Below the pieces are notes generated by a model. The model did no database searches. It saw nothing but the letters and a program-made list of their open reading frames with translations, and had not been told where the DNA came from. Both the position numbers and the translations under genes were made by a program. From NCBI RefSeq assembly GCF_900109945.1, contig NZ_FOBX01000003.1, positions 558,001 through 622,000 of the forward strand: DNA of 64,000 nucleotides. The letters run 5' to 3'. Within the stretch, counting starts at the first letter, position 1, and each line of letters begins with the position of its first letter. The DNA comes from Bradyrhizobium sp. OK095 (GTDB lineage Bacteria; Pseudomonadota; Alphaproteobacteria; Rhizobiales; Xanthobacteraceae). Positions 42,679-50,516 of this stretch are shown one piece after another.

Positions 42679-43461
42679 ATGAGCCTGTTCAGCACGCCGT
42701 TCGATCCCGTCACCGACACGGCGCTCGTCACCGGCGCCGGCAACGGCATCGGCCGCGCCATCGCGCAGGCCCTGGTCGGCGAGGGCGTCCGGACCGTATT
42801 CGCCGATATCAGCGCGGAACGGGTGACTGCCGCGATTGCCGCGAGCGAGAGGCCCGAATTGGCGGTGCCCTGGGTCGGCGATCTCGCGAAGTTAGACGCC
42901 TGCGATGCGCTGCTGGCCGCCGCACATGCTGCGCTGGGCGAGGTCTCGCATTTCGTCCACAGCGCCTCGCCGCCGCGGCGCGAGGCCGATCATGCGCTGG
43001 CGGTCGATCGCAGGACCTGGCAGGAGATGCATGCCGTCAACCTCGATGCCGGCTTTCATCTGGCGCTCGGGATCGCAAAGCGGCTGATTGCAGCGAAGCG
43101 GCCCGGCTCGTTCCTGTTTCTCACCTCGCTGCATGCGGGCACGCCGCGCAATCTGCCGCATTACTCGACGGCGAAGGCGGCGATGGCGATGCTGGTGAAG
43201 GAGCTTGCGAAGACCTTTGGGCGCCATGACATCCGCGTCAACGCGCTGGTGCCGGGTGCGATCGCGGCCGGCGGATTCGTCGCGGATGCTTCGCTGGCGA
43301 AACACATTCCGCTCGGGCGTCTCGGCGCGGCTGATGACCTCGCGCCAATGGCGCTCACGGTATTGTCGAACAAGCTCTCGGCTTACGTCACCGGCGCAGC
43401 CTTCGTCGTCGACGGCGGATTGTCGCTGACGAACTGGTTCGAGCCGCCGCTGTTAGATTAG
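42679..43461 (+). CDS. Short-chain dehydrogenase/reductase
   Basis: This 260-residue classical SDR oxidoreductase has the NAD(P) loop TGAGNGIGRAIA near residue 20. FLTSLHAG supplies the catalytic Ser region near 150, and YSTAK holds the catalytic Tyr and Lys near 162. Asp in VFADIS at the end of strand 2 favours NAD. ATG 42679 is preceded by CGGAGCG. The substrate is unknown. Its stop overlaps that of the convergent DUF6894 gene in TTAG. Confidence 0.92.
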   Translation: MSLFSTPFDPVTDTALVTGAGNGIGRAIAQALVGEGVRTVFADISAERVTAAIAASERPELAVPWVGDLAKLDACDALLAAAHAALGEVSHFVHSASPPRREADHALAVDRRTWQEMHAVNLDAGFHLALGIAKRLIAAKRPGSFLFLTSLHAGTPRNLPHYSTAKAAMAMLVKELAKTFGRHDIRVNALVPGAIAAGGFVADASLAKHIPLGRLGAADDLAPMALTVLSNKLSAYVTGAAFVVDGGLSLTNWFEPPLLD

Positions 43462-43688
43462 CGCTGCCAGGCCGGAACGGGATCGAGCGGGGTGCGATAG
43501 ACCTCGTTCTGATCGCGGTCGGTGACGCGCACAGCGCAGCCCTTCTGCTGCAACTCCGGCTTCACCTGCGACAGCTCGGTGGCCAGTTGAACAGCGCGAT
43601 CGGAGGCAACCTCGATGTCCTCGAGGATGATTCCACCCTGGTTCTTGAACTCTTCACCAACCACGAGATCGAAGGAGTAGTAAGGCAT
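43458..43688 (-). CDS. DUF6894-type small protein
   Basis: This 76-residue soluble protein starts MPYYSFDLVVGEEFKNQGG, the pattern of the small rhizobial DUF6894 family. It continues with a DIEVASDRAVQLATEL helix and a beta-hairpin ending VYRTPLDPVP. GGGGAA lies 7 bp before ATG 43688. The family is abundant in Bradyrhizobium and has no known function; stress association is only conjecture. Confidence 0.82.
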   Translation of the reverse strand: MPYYSFDLVVGEEFKNQGGIILEDIEVASDRAVQLATELSQVKPELQQKGCAVRVTDRDQNEVYRTPLDPVPAWQR

Positions 43689-44092
43689 CCGAATTCCCCG
43701 ATGTGACGACCCAAATCCTGAAGAGGAGTCTTCAAGAGAAGCCTTCAACGGAAGTCTTCAACACATGCCGGATGATATCACTGAGTCTATGATTTTCGAA
43801 TGAACGGACCGCACAATCTCTGTGCCTATGGCGCAGAAATGATGTGCAACATTCGAGTGCATTAAGATTTTATTAAACATGTCAGCGCGATCATGAGGCA
43901 TGGAATTGCAGCAGAACCGGACTCCGGGAACCGGCAGCTGCAAGAGAAGGCCGGCGGCATAGATCCCGACGGCCTTTTCTCTTGGTCGTGTCTCCTGGAT
44001 CGACGCATCGATCTCCGTGGTCGCCCGGACTTTTGCGCATCACATCGAGTCGGACAGCTTGCGCGACGTTGCGACAGCCGCGCCGTGTCGTT
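43689..44092. other. Intergenic region with a terminator-like hairpin
   Basis: This 404-bp gap between two minus-strand genes holds no convincing frame. Its left part (43800-43890) is unusually AT-rich for the window. The only structure is the hairpin at 43944-43981. Confidence 0.5.
43944..43981. terminator. Terminator-like hairpin
   Basis: The arms GAGAAGGCCG and CGGCCTTTTCTC enclose 16 bp. The plus strand ends in CCTTTTCTCTTGG and the minus strand in CCTTCTCTTG. It may end the transcript of the gene at 44093, or an unannotated RNA on the plus strand. Confidence 0.5.
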
Positions 44093-45073
44093 CTAGCGCA
44101 GCGGCATCGGTGGACGCACGACAGGTCCATCGTCATCGGCAACGGCTTGTGTCGTTGTAACAGGTGCAACCGGCGGCGGGACCGTAGCGGCCTGCGAAGG
44201 CGGCGGAGGTGCGAGCGGTGTCGGCGGATACGCCGGCATATAGGTCTGCGTCGCCGCAGGCTTCGGCTTGCGAACCGGCGGCGGCGCAGGACGCGGCGGC
44301 AGCGCGGACATGCGTGCGCGCGGATCGACCGGCCTCGTCTCAGCCACGGGCTTCGGCGCGGAGGGCTTCGCCATCTCGCGTGCCATCTGCTCCTGTCCGG
44401 TCTTCAACTCGGCGATATCAGCCTTGAGCGTTTCGATCTGCTGCGCCATCGCGGCGAGATCGCGCGTCATCGATTGCACCGACTGCGTAGCATCGGACGG
44501 CGCTGCTGCGGGCACGGCCGCAGCCTGGGCCACAGGGAGCGGCGCAGATTGATCGGTTGCAACTTCCGCCGCGGGCCGGGCGGCCTGCGCAGCGGCGACC
44601 GGTGATGTCTGCGACGTCGAAGGCAGCAGCGAGGCCAATGCCGGCGTCCATTCGGCGAGCATTTGCCTGGCCGTGTCGCCGTGTTGCTCCCAGGCGATCG
44701 TTGCGGCCGCGCTGCCGCCCGCAAACAGGAACGTGACGAAGGCACCGCGCAGCCATTTGCCGGCGGAGGATCGCTTCTGCCTGTTGTGACCATCACCGGC
44801 CGCGACGCGTATTGCGGTGTCGACCGAGGGCACGGCCGCCTGCGGTTCCGAAACTGGACTGAGATTCGGCTCGGGATGGACCTTGGGCTCCGGCGCAAAC
44901 TTCGGCTCCGGGCGGGGCGTGATGTCGGGCGCCAGCGCGGGGGCAACGCTGATGGGGCGCGAGGCCAATACCATCTCGGGCGAAATCTGAACCGCGTCGT
45001 GCGGATCGTTGTCCTTGACCGCGTCCTTCACGATCTCATCGACGATTTGCTTGCTGTTCAGCGTTGCGAGCAT
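44093..45073 (-). CDS. Single-pass membrane protein with coiled coil and Pro/Ala-rich tail
   Basis: This protein of 326 residues has a cytoplasmic Pro/Glu-rich N-terminal part and one membrane segment near residues 120-137 (AFVTFLFAGGSAAATIAW). An Ala-rich linker, a coiled coil (LAAMAQQIETLKADIAELKTG, near 215-240) and a Pro-rich C-terminal tail follow. No catalytic domain is seen. AAGGAG lies before ATG 45073. The layout suggests a cell-envelope scaffold, but I know no function. The low-complexity tail makes homology calls unreliable. Confidence 0.78.
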   Translation of the reverse strand: MLATLNSKQIVDEIVKDAVKDNDPHDAVQISPEMVLASRPISVAPALAPDITPRPEPKFAPEPKVHPEPNLSPVSEPQAAVPSVDTAIRVAAGDGHNRQKRSSAGKWLRGAFVTFLFAGGSAAATIAWEQHGDTARQMLAEWTPALASLLPSTSQTSPVAAAQAARPAAEVATDQSAPLPVAQAAAVPAAAPSDATQSVQSMTRDLAAMAQQIETLKADIAELKTGQEQMAREMAKPSAPKPVAETRPVDPRARMSALPPRPAPPPVRKPKPAATQTYMPAYPPTPLAPPPPSQAATVPPPVAPVTTTQAVADDDGPVVRPPMPLR

Positions 45074-45239
45074 CGCAGCTCCTTTGGTCGTCCGCATTGG
45101 CGCGAGCCGGTCTGGTGAGGTGAGCCCGTCCCGGCTCTGATGATGCACGAGTCCAGCCGGGTTTGACCAAAGCAAGGCGAGGGGATGGAGATGATGCGAC
45201 GCTCTTCCGCCGTTTGTGGTGATGGAACCCGTTCTGCCC

Positions 45240-45255
45240 AACACGTGGACGTGTT
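45240..45255. promoter_or_regulatory. Perfect 16-bp palindrome upstream of L,D-transpeptidase gene
   Basis: AACACGTGGACGTGTT has 7-bp perfect arms around GG. It lies 82 bp before the transpeptidase start, in a divergent gap, so it may be an operator of either gene. No cognate regulator is obvious. Confidence 0.4.
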
Positions 45256-45336
45256 CCCAATTGCCTTGCTTTCAGCATGATTTGGGCAGCATGTCGCGAC
45301 GCTGGGGGCGCTGCTATCGCTATCGGGGGGCCGGCG

Positions 45337-45990
45337 GTGCCAAGATTTCTACTTGCTTTGTTCGTCGTTGCCTTGCTGCCGCTCGGCGGCTGCATGCAGA
45401 CGACGCTTTCTCCATCGACAGATGCGAGCATGACGGCGCGCGACCGCCAGTTGCTCTCCCATGCGCCTTACGCCCAGGCAAACGTGCCCGAGCAATATCT
45501 CCGTCACGTCGTCGATTATCCGCGCAAGGAGCAGCCGGGCACGATCCTGGTCGATACCGACGCGCGCTACCTCTATTTCGTGCTGCCCGATGGCAAGGCG
45601 ATCCGCTACGGTGTCGCGGTCGGCGAGGAAGCCATGGCTTTCTCAGGCGTGGCGCGCGTCGGCCGCTTGGCGGAATGGCCGGACTGGGTTCCGACGGCGG
45701 AGATCCAGGCGCGGCTCGGGCCGTATCCGGCGCGGGTGACTGGCGGCCCCGCCAATCCGCTGGGCGCGCGCGGCATCTATCTCTATGCCGGCAACAAGGA
45801 CACGCTCTACCGCATCCACGGCACCAACCAGCCCGAATATATCGGACAGGCGATCTCGTCGGGCTGCATCCGGATGCGCAACGAGGACGTGATCGATCTC
45901 TACGACCGCGTGAAGCTCAATTCGACCGTTGTCGTGCTGCCGCCCGGACAGAACGCGCAGGTCGAGGCGGGCAGGAGCTGGCGCGGCTAG
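45337..45990 (+). CDS. L,D-transpeptidase (YkuD) lipoprotein
   Basis: This probable lipoprotein of 217 residues has the lipobox LPLGGC near residue 16-21 when the GTG at 45337 is used; GGGGGG precedes it at proper spacing. An ATG at 45277 is possible but would place an unusual leader before the signal. The YkuD domain holds the motif YRIHGTNQPE near 163 and AISSGCIRMRNED near 180 with the catalytic Cys; the usual His of SHGC is Ser. L,D-transpeptidases cross-link peptidoglycan or attach lipoproteins. It acts in the periplasm. Confidence 0.9.
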   Translation: MPRFLLALFVVALLPLGGCMQTTLSPSTDASMTARDRQLLSHAPYAQANVPEQYLRHVVDYPRKEQPGTILVDTDARYLYFVLPDGKAIRYGVAVGEEAMAFSGVARVGRLAEWPDWVPTAEIQARLGPYPARVTGGPANPLGARGIYLYAGNKDTLYRIHGTNQPEYIGQAISSGCIRMRNEDVIDLYDRVKLNSTVVVLPPGQNAQVEAGRSWRG

Positions 45991-46110
45991 GCGCGCTCAC
46001 TCAGGCGTGAATGCGCGCAGGGGCTGGCGATCCCTGAAGAGTGAATTGCTTCACAGGGGATACGCTGGTTTTGCGCTATGCCTCGATGGCCGGTTGCCAT
46101 TGGAGGCATC

Positions 46111-46308
46111 ATGCAAAAGTTTCTTGATCGATTGAATGAAAGCGACCGCCGGGTCGTCCGCAAATGGCGGCTGGCGTCCCTCGGCTTTTATGGATCAATC
46201 CTGGCCGGAATGGTCGTGTACACGGCGCTGCATGGGAGTCCGGAGGTCAATTATGCCTCGGTTGATGCCACAGCTCATCCGAAGGTCATGAGCGCACCAC
46301 GACACTGA
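46111..46308 (+). CDS. Small single-pass membrane protein (65 aa)
   Basis: A 65-residue protein with a basic N-terminus (MQKFLDRLNESDRRVVRKWR) and one membrane segment (LASLGFYGSILAGMVVYTAL). The C-terminal tail is short and polar. GGAGG lies 5 bp before the ATG, a strong ribosome site. I know no function. Its stop lies 21 bp from the stop of the convergent secreted-repeat protein gene. Confidence 0.7.
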   Translation: MQKFLDRLNESDRRVVRKWRLASLGFYGSILAGMVVYTALHGSPEVNYASVDATAHPKVMSAPRH

Positions 46309-46329
46309 ACACAACGCTCTGGTCGGGCC

Positions 46330-46764
46330 TTACTCTTCGGGCCGGGCAATTCGCCATTGCAGCGTCGTCGCATTGCCGTTGACGTCGCCCGGTGCCTTGT
46401 CGGCGGGCGAGGTGTAGAGCGGGCGGTAGCGGTAGGCCCACATCTTGCTGCCGTCGTTGCGGCTGATCACGGTGAAGTCGCCGACAGCCTTGGCGTCGGT
46501 CGTCGCGGCCAGCGGAAACCAGCTCTCGATACACTTGCCGTTGCAGTTCGAGCTCTTGCCGTTGGTGTCGCGCTCATAATAGTAGAGCGTCATGCCCTTG
46601 AGATCGACCAGCTTGGGGCCCTGCTTGGTCAGGACCACCTTCGCCGGTGCGGTCGTGGCCTCGGGCTTCGGCGCAGGAGCAGCTTCGCCGCCGCCATGAC
46701 CGTTCGCGAGCGCAGGAACGCTCGAGAGCACGATGACCGCGGCCGCAATGTGGAACCTGAACAT
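46330..46764 (-). CDS. Exported protein with secreted-repeat (YxYxxD lipoprotein-15-like) domain
   Basis: A 144-residue precursor with a signal peptide (MFRFHIAAAVIVLSSVPALA) and a Gly/Ala/Pro/Glu-rich linker. A domain follows with GMTLYYYERDTNGKSSNCNG and WFPLAATTDA, the pattern of the secreted-repeat family once annotated as lipoprotein with Yx(F/W)xxD motif. It has a cysteine pair NCNGKC. No function is known for the family. ATG 46764 follows GGGAG. A perfect CtrA-type box lies 24 bp upstream. Confidence 0.83.
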   Translation of the reverse strand: MFRFHIAAAVIVLSSVPALANGHGGGEAAPAPKPEATTAPAKVVLTKQGPKLVDLKGMTLYYYERDTNGKSSNCNGKCIESWFPLAATTDAKAVGDFTVISRNDGSKMWAYRYRPLYTSPADKAPGDVNGNATTLQWRIARPEE

Positions 46765-46787
46765 CCGAAACTCCCGAAACGGCAAAG

Positions 46788-46802
46788 TTAATCGCGCGTT
46801 AA
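46788..46802. promoter_or_regulatory. CtrA-type box upstream of secreted-repeat protein gene
   Basis: On the minus strand it reads TTAACGCGCGATTAAC, an exact TTAA-N7-TTAAC. It begins 24 bp before the start codon at 46764, close enough that bound CtrA would cover the promoter. Confidence 0.55.
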
Positions 46803-46885
46803 GCGCAGAATGTTGCCGACGATAGCAGCCGAAGGTTAGTTCCTGGTTTCGCGGCGCTGCGACAAATACGTACCCGGATACGGGA

Positions 46886-47350
46886 TTATACCTGCGCTTC
46901 GCGCAAGGGGGCGCGGCTGAGCTCGTTGCCGGCCGCGATGGCCTTTCGCAACAGCCGCATCAGCTCCTCTCCTTCCTTCGCGCTGAGGCCGCGTAGCATG
47001 ATGCGCTGGGCCGATTCCACCGTCGGCGTGATCTTGCGCAGCGTGCGCCGGCCCTCGTCGGTGATATCGAGCTCGCGGGCGCGGCGATCGCGGCTACTGG
47101 CGCGGCGCTCGGCAAGGCCCTTCGCCACCAGGCGATCGATCACGCCAGTGATGGTGGTGCGGTCGTAGGCGATCAGGCCTGCAAGCGTCACCTGGTCGAG
47201 CCCGGGATTGGCCTTGATGGTCGCGAGGGCTGCGTATTGCACCGGCGTCAGATCGAAGCCGGCTTCGCCAACCTCGGCCAGGAACACCGCAACCGCGATC
47301 TGCTGGAACCGGCGCGCCAGATGCCCGGGCATATCGTTGGGGTCGCTCAC
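46886..47350 (-). CDS. MarR-family transcriptional regulator
   Basis: This 154-residue winged-helix regulator has the MarR core: FDLTPVQYAALATI, then the recognition region TLAGLIAYDRTTITGVIDRLVAKGL (near 55-80) and the wing RRASSRDRRARELDITDEGR. The start is GTG at 47350, with AGGAG 7 bp upstream. It is divergent from a 3-hydroxybenzoate 4-monooxygenase-like gene. A dyad between the -35 and -10 of that gene is the likely operator, so the ligand may be an aromatic acid. Confidence 0.92.
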   Translation of the reverse strand: MSDPNDMPGHLARRFQQIAVAVFLAEVGEAGFDLTPVQYAALATIKANPGLDQVTLAGLIAYDRTTITGVIDRLVAKGLAERRASSRDRRARELDITDEGRRTLRKITPTVESAQRIMLRGLSAKEGEELMRLLRKAIAAGNELSRAPLREAQV

Positions 47351-47386
47351 CGAATTCTCCTGAAGGGGAAGGGAGGGCTGTGATCG

Positions 47387-47415
47387 TTGACAAGTATACT
47401 GATAGTCAGCATACT
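47387..47415 (+). promoter_or_regulatory. Promoter of mobA-like gene with MarR operator in the spacer
   Basis: TTGACA (47387-47392), 17 bp, CATACT (47410-47415). The dyad TATACTGA/TCAGCATA (47395-47413, one mismatch, 3-bp centre) lies across the spacer and -10. A MarR protein bound there would block RNA polymerase. Confidence 0.75.
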
Positions 47416-47454
47416 GATCAATATCAAAGCAAGACGTTGACGGGAGAGGTGCTC

Positions 47455-49377
47455 ATGCAATTCCATCTTGATGGATTTCAGCCTGGCGATCCCGAAATCG
47501 CAGACCCCACCGCGCGCATTCAGGCCTCCGGCGCTGCGGGTGCCGTGCCCACGGAGGTCGACGTCCTCATCGTCGGTTGCGGGCCGGCTGGCCTGACGCT
47601 CGCGGCCCAGCTTGCACAATTTCCTGACATCAAGACCTGCATCGTCGAGCAGAAGCCAGGCCGCTTGCTGGTCGGGCAGGCCGACGGCATCGCCTGCCGT
47701 ACCATGGAGATGTTCCACGCCTTTGGCTTCAGCGAGCGCGTGCTGAAGGAGGCCTGTTGGGTCAACGAGACCACGTTCTGGAAACCGGACGAGCGGTGGC
47801 CTGAGAAGATCATCCGCAGCGGCCGGGTGCAGGACGTCGAGGACGGGCTGTCGGAATTCCCCCACGTCATCCTCAACCAGGCGCGCATCCACGACGGCTT
47901 TCTCGACATCATGCGCAAAGCGCCGGCCAAGCTCGAGCCCCATTACAGCCGCCGCCTGCTGGACCTCCATGTCGATCCGGCCGCGGGCACGAGCGATCAT
48001 GCCGTGACCGTGCGCCTCGAACGCGTCGATGCCGGCAACGAAGGCAAGGTCGAGACCATCAAGGCGCGCTATGTCGTCGGTTGCGATGGCGCACGCAGCA
48101 CCGTGCGCAAATCGATCGGCCGCGAGCTGCATGGCGATTCGGCCAATCACGCCTGGGGCGTGATGGACGTGCTGGCGGTCACCGATTTTCCCGACATTCG
48201 CTTCAAGAGCCTGATCCAGTCGGCGAAGGACGGCAGCCTGCTCATCATTCCGCGCGAAGGTGGCTACATGGCACGCCTCTATGTCGAACTCGCAAAGCTC
48301 GACGTCGGCGAGCGGGTCGCGAACCGCAACATCACCGCCGATGACGTGATTGCGAAAGCGCAGCGGATTCTGAAGCCGCATACGCTGGAGGTGAAGGAGA
48401 TCGCCTGGTGGTCGGTCTACGAGATCGGCCAGCGCCTGACCGACAAGTTCGACGACGTGCCGGAGGCCGAGATCGATACGCGCCTGCCGCGCATCTTCAT
48501 CGCCGGTGATGCCTGCCATACCCACAGCCCGAAGGCGGGGCAGGGCATGAACGTCTCGATGCAGGACGCCTTCAATCTCGGCTGGAAGCTCGCCACCGTG
48601 CTGCGGAAGCAGTGTGCGCCGAGCCTGCTGCATTCCTACTCCGCCGAGCGGCAGGCGGTTGCGAAGGAGTTGATCGATTTCGATCGCGAGTGGTCGGGGA
48701 TTCTGGCTTCCGCGGCGAAAGCGGGCGGCGCCGATGCGGCCAAGACGCAGGATTATTTCGTCAAGCATGGGCGCTACACAGCGGGCACGGCGACGCACTA
48801 TCGCGCGTCGGTCCTGACCGGCGCGACATCGCATCAGCATCTCGCCGAAGGTTTCGCCATCGGCACGCGCTTTCATTCAGCGCCGGTCATCCGGCTGGGA
48901 GACGCCAAGCAGGTCCATCTCGGCCACGCGTCGCAGGCCGACGGCCGCTTCCGCATCTACGCGTTTTCGCCCGCGGAAGATCCTGCGGCGGCAGGCTCAG
49001 CCATTCGCGCGTTGTGCAATTTCCTCACCGAAGCCAGGGAGTCGCCGGTCAGGCGATATACGCCTGTCGGAGCCGACATCGACAGTGTGATCGACCTGCG
49101 CGCGGTGTTCCAGCAGGATCATCGCCAGCTTGCCATCGAGGCGATGCCGTCCCTGCTGCTTCCGCCCAAAGGTCGCTATGGCTTGCTCGACTACGAGAAG
49201 ATGTTCTGTCGGGATCCCAAGAGCGGCCATGACGTCTTCGACATGCGCGGTATCGATCGCAAGGCCGGCTGCATGGTGGTGGTGCGGCCGGACCAGTACG
49301 TCGCGACCGTGTTGCCGCTCGGCGACTTTGCCGGGCTCGCGTCGTATTTTGACGGGTTCTTGCTCCAGGCGAACTGA
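47455..49377 (+). CDS. mobA: FAD-dependent aromatic hydroxylase, probable 3-hydroxybenzoate 4-monooxygenase
   Basis: This 640-residue flavoprotein has the phenol 2-monooxygenase layout: FAD loop VLIVGCGPAGLTLA near residue 35, GCDGARSTVRKSIG near 205, and IAGDACHTHSPKAGQGMN near 350, then a C-terminal thioredoxin-like domain. The size and sequence fit 3-hydroxybenzoate 4-monooxygenase (about 639 residues), which makes protocatechuate from 3-hydroxybenzoate with NADPH and O2. Phenol or resorcinol hydroxylase is the alternative. ATG 47455 is preceded by GGGAGAGG. It is divergent from a MarR gene, which probably controls it. The protocatechuate pathway genes are not in the window. Confidence 0.87.
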   Translation: MQFHLDGFQPGDPEIADPTARIQASGAAGAVPTEVDVLIVGCGPAGLTLAAQLAQFPDIKTCIVEQKPGRLLVGQADGIACRTMEMFHAFGFSERVLKEACWVNETTFWKPDERWPEKIIRSGRVQDVEDGLSEFPHVILNQARIHDGFLDIMRKAPAKLEPHYSRRLLDLHVDPAAGTSDHAVTVRLERVDAGNEGKVETIKARYVVGCDGARSTVRKSIGRELHGDSANHAWGVMDVLAVTDFPDIRFKSLIQSAKDGSLLIIPREGGYMARLYVELAKLDVGERVANRNITADDVIAKAQRILKPHTLEVKEIAWWSVYEIGQRLTDKFDDVPEAEIDTRLPRIFIAGDACHTHSPKAGQGMNVSMQDAFNLGWKLATVLRKQCAPSLLHSYSAERQAVAKELIDFDREWSGILASAAKAGGADAAKTQDYFVKHGRYTAGTATHYRASVLTGATSHQHLAEGFAIGTRFHSAPVIRLGDAKQVHLGHASQADGRFRIYAFSPAEDPAAAGSAIRALCNFLTEARESPVRRYTPVGADIDSVIDLRAVFQQDHRQLAIEAMPSLLLPPKGRYGLLDYEKMFCRDPKSGHDVFDMRGIDRKAGCMVVVRPDQYVATVLPLGDFAGLASYFDGFLLQAN

Positions 49378-49498
49378 CGAGTTCCGTCCGCGTACAATTT
49401 AAGAAAGTTCTTCGCGGGCAGATTTCATCGATCGTAACAGGTCTACTCAAAGCTGTAAGCATCCACTCGGGGCAGCGGGGCACGGGAGGATGACGACG

Positions 49499-49777
49499 AT
49501 GAGACAGAACCAGGCGGAGACGCGCCGCCAAAATGTCGCGAAGCGGTCGATGACCAAAGAGGCCAAACAGCTGTCCGGCCTGATTGCCGGACTACGCAAA
49601 TCCCTCGATGGGATTCACAAGGAGCGGATTGGCACAAAGCTCACCGGTGCCGAGATGGGTCTTCTCGATGAGCGCCGCAACAATCTGTTGCTGACGATCG
49701 CAGCGCTGGACGACCGCCTTTCGGCGGTGCAGGGACTGATCGATCTCGGCCGTCCCCACGTCATTCGGGTTCATTAG
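49499..49777 (+). CDS. Small coiled-coil protein (92 aa)
   Basis: A 92-residue soluble, basic protein that looks like two helices of a coiled coil: EAKQLSGLIAGLRKSLDGIH and LDERRNNLLLTIAALDDRLS. The first 25 residues are Arg/Gln-rich. ATG 49499 was chosen because GGGAGG lies 8 bp before it; an ATG at 49490 touches the same ribosome site. I recognise no family. It stands 121 bp after the hydroxylase gene. Confidence 0.65.
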   Translation: MRQNQAETRRQNVAKRSMTKEAKQLSGLIAGLRKSLDGIHKERIGTKLTGAEMGLLDERRNNLLLTIAALDDRLSAVQGLIDLGRPHVIRVH

Positions 49778-49790
49778 CGTATATTGACCG

Positions 49791-50069
49791 CTATCGGCTC
49801 CGTCGCGGCGGCGACGGGATCGGGCCCGGCTGCCGGCTCTGCGCGGCATAGGGATTAGGGTAGCACTGTGCTGATTGTCCGGAAGCGGTCGCCGCGCACT
49901 GCGCCATCGTCGTAAAACTGCAATCAATGGTGCTGCCGTCGACGGTGTAGATCTCCATGCAGACGGGATAGCGCGGATCGTAGGTCTGTGCAGCTGTTGG
50001 CGTTGCGCCGAACAGGCCTGCAGCAAGCAAGCCCGCGGCAAGCGGAATCGCATTCATGATGTCTGGCAC
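49791..50069 (-). CDS. DUF3551 small exported protein
   Basis: A 92-residue precursor with a signal peptide (MNAIPLAAGLLAAGLFGATP). The mature core reads DPRYPVCMEIYTVDGSTIDC, then FTTMAQCAATASGQSAQCY, the four-cysteine pattern of the rhizobial DUF3551 family. The family is expanded in Bradyrhizobium and has no known role; disulfides are likely. The start is GTG at 50069 with GGAGG upstream; an in-frame ATG follows four codons later. It is convergent with the coiled-coil gene. Confidence 0.85.
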   Translation of the reverse strand: MPDIMNAIPLAAGLLAAGLFGATPTAAQTYDPRYPVCMEIYTVDGSTIDCSFTTMAQCAATASGQSAQCYPNPYAAQSRQPGPIPSPPRRSR

Positions 50070-50208
50070 GATCAACCTCCGTCGCTCGGTCGGAACCAAA
50101 GCACAATGCTGCCGTGGATGGCACCAAATTGCCACGCTCCCGGCGAATTGCCGCCAAAGCCCGCTGCCACGACGGAAACGGGTGCGGGGCAACGCAAGGG
50201 GATGCGCA

Positions 50209-50388
50209 TTGGCCTATAAGATGGTCGCAGAACGCGACAATGCAAAGTACAGTGTCGCCCGCGAGAGCCGGCTGCTCATCGTGGCGAAGGCAAAGGTGTG
50301 GGCGAGCGAGGGATGGCAGGTCGTCATCACCGACCAGGACGGCAAGGCCTATACACCGCCCGAATTCGATCAGTTGCTGGCGGCCTGA
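50209..50388 (+). CDS. Small hypothetical protein (59 aa)
   Basis: A short soluble protein reading AYKMVAERDNAKYSVARESR then LLIVAKAKVWASEGWQVVIT and ending DGKAYTPPEFDQLLAA. The alternation of helix and strand looks protein-like, and AAGGGG lies 8 bp before the TTG at 50209. The alternative start is ATG at 50221. I recognise no family by name. A rhizobial palindromic repeat follows 13 bp after its stop. Confidence 0.65.
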   Translation: MAYKMVAERDNAKYSVARESRLLIVAKAKVWASEGWQVVITDQDGKAYTPPEFDQLLAA

Positions 50389-50401
50389 CCGCCGGCAGGG
50401 G

Positions 50402-50506
50402 CTAAAGCGCGATAAGATCGGGATGAATCGTCATCGCGCTTTAGGTTGTTGTTTGCGCATGATCTTTTCGGAAAACCGCTTCGCACTTTTCCGGATCATG
50501 CTTTAG
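50402..50506. repeat. Two-hairpin rhizobial palindromic repeat
   Basis: Hairpin 1 has 12-bp arms CTAAAGCGCGAT and ATCGCGCTTTAG (50402-50444). Hairpin 2 has GCATGATC/GATCATGC with inner CGGAAAA/TTTTCCG (50457-50501), then CTTTAG again. The two are joined by a T/G-rich link. The layout matches the different repeat at 60936 and the palindromic mosaic elements known in Rhizobiales. Confidence 0.85.
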
Positions 50507-50516
50507 GGGACGCGAT

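Noticed and set aside
43893-44096. 67-codon plus-strand frame over the terminator-like hairpin
   Set aside because: It reads through the hairpin and has no ribosome site; composition is not protein-like.
47347-48876. 509-codon frame antisense to the aromatic hydroxylase
   Set aside because: It is the complement of a flavoprotein with all three FAD motifs, and overlaps the MarR start and its operator.
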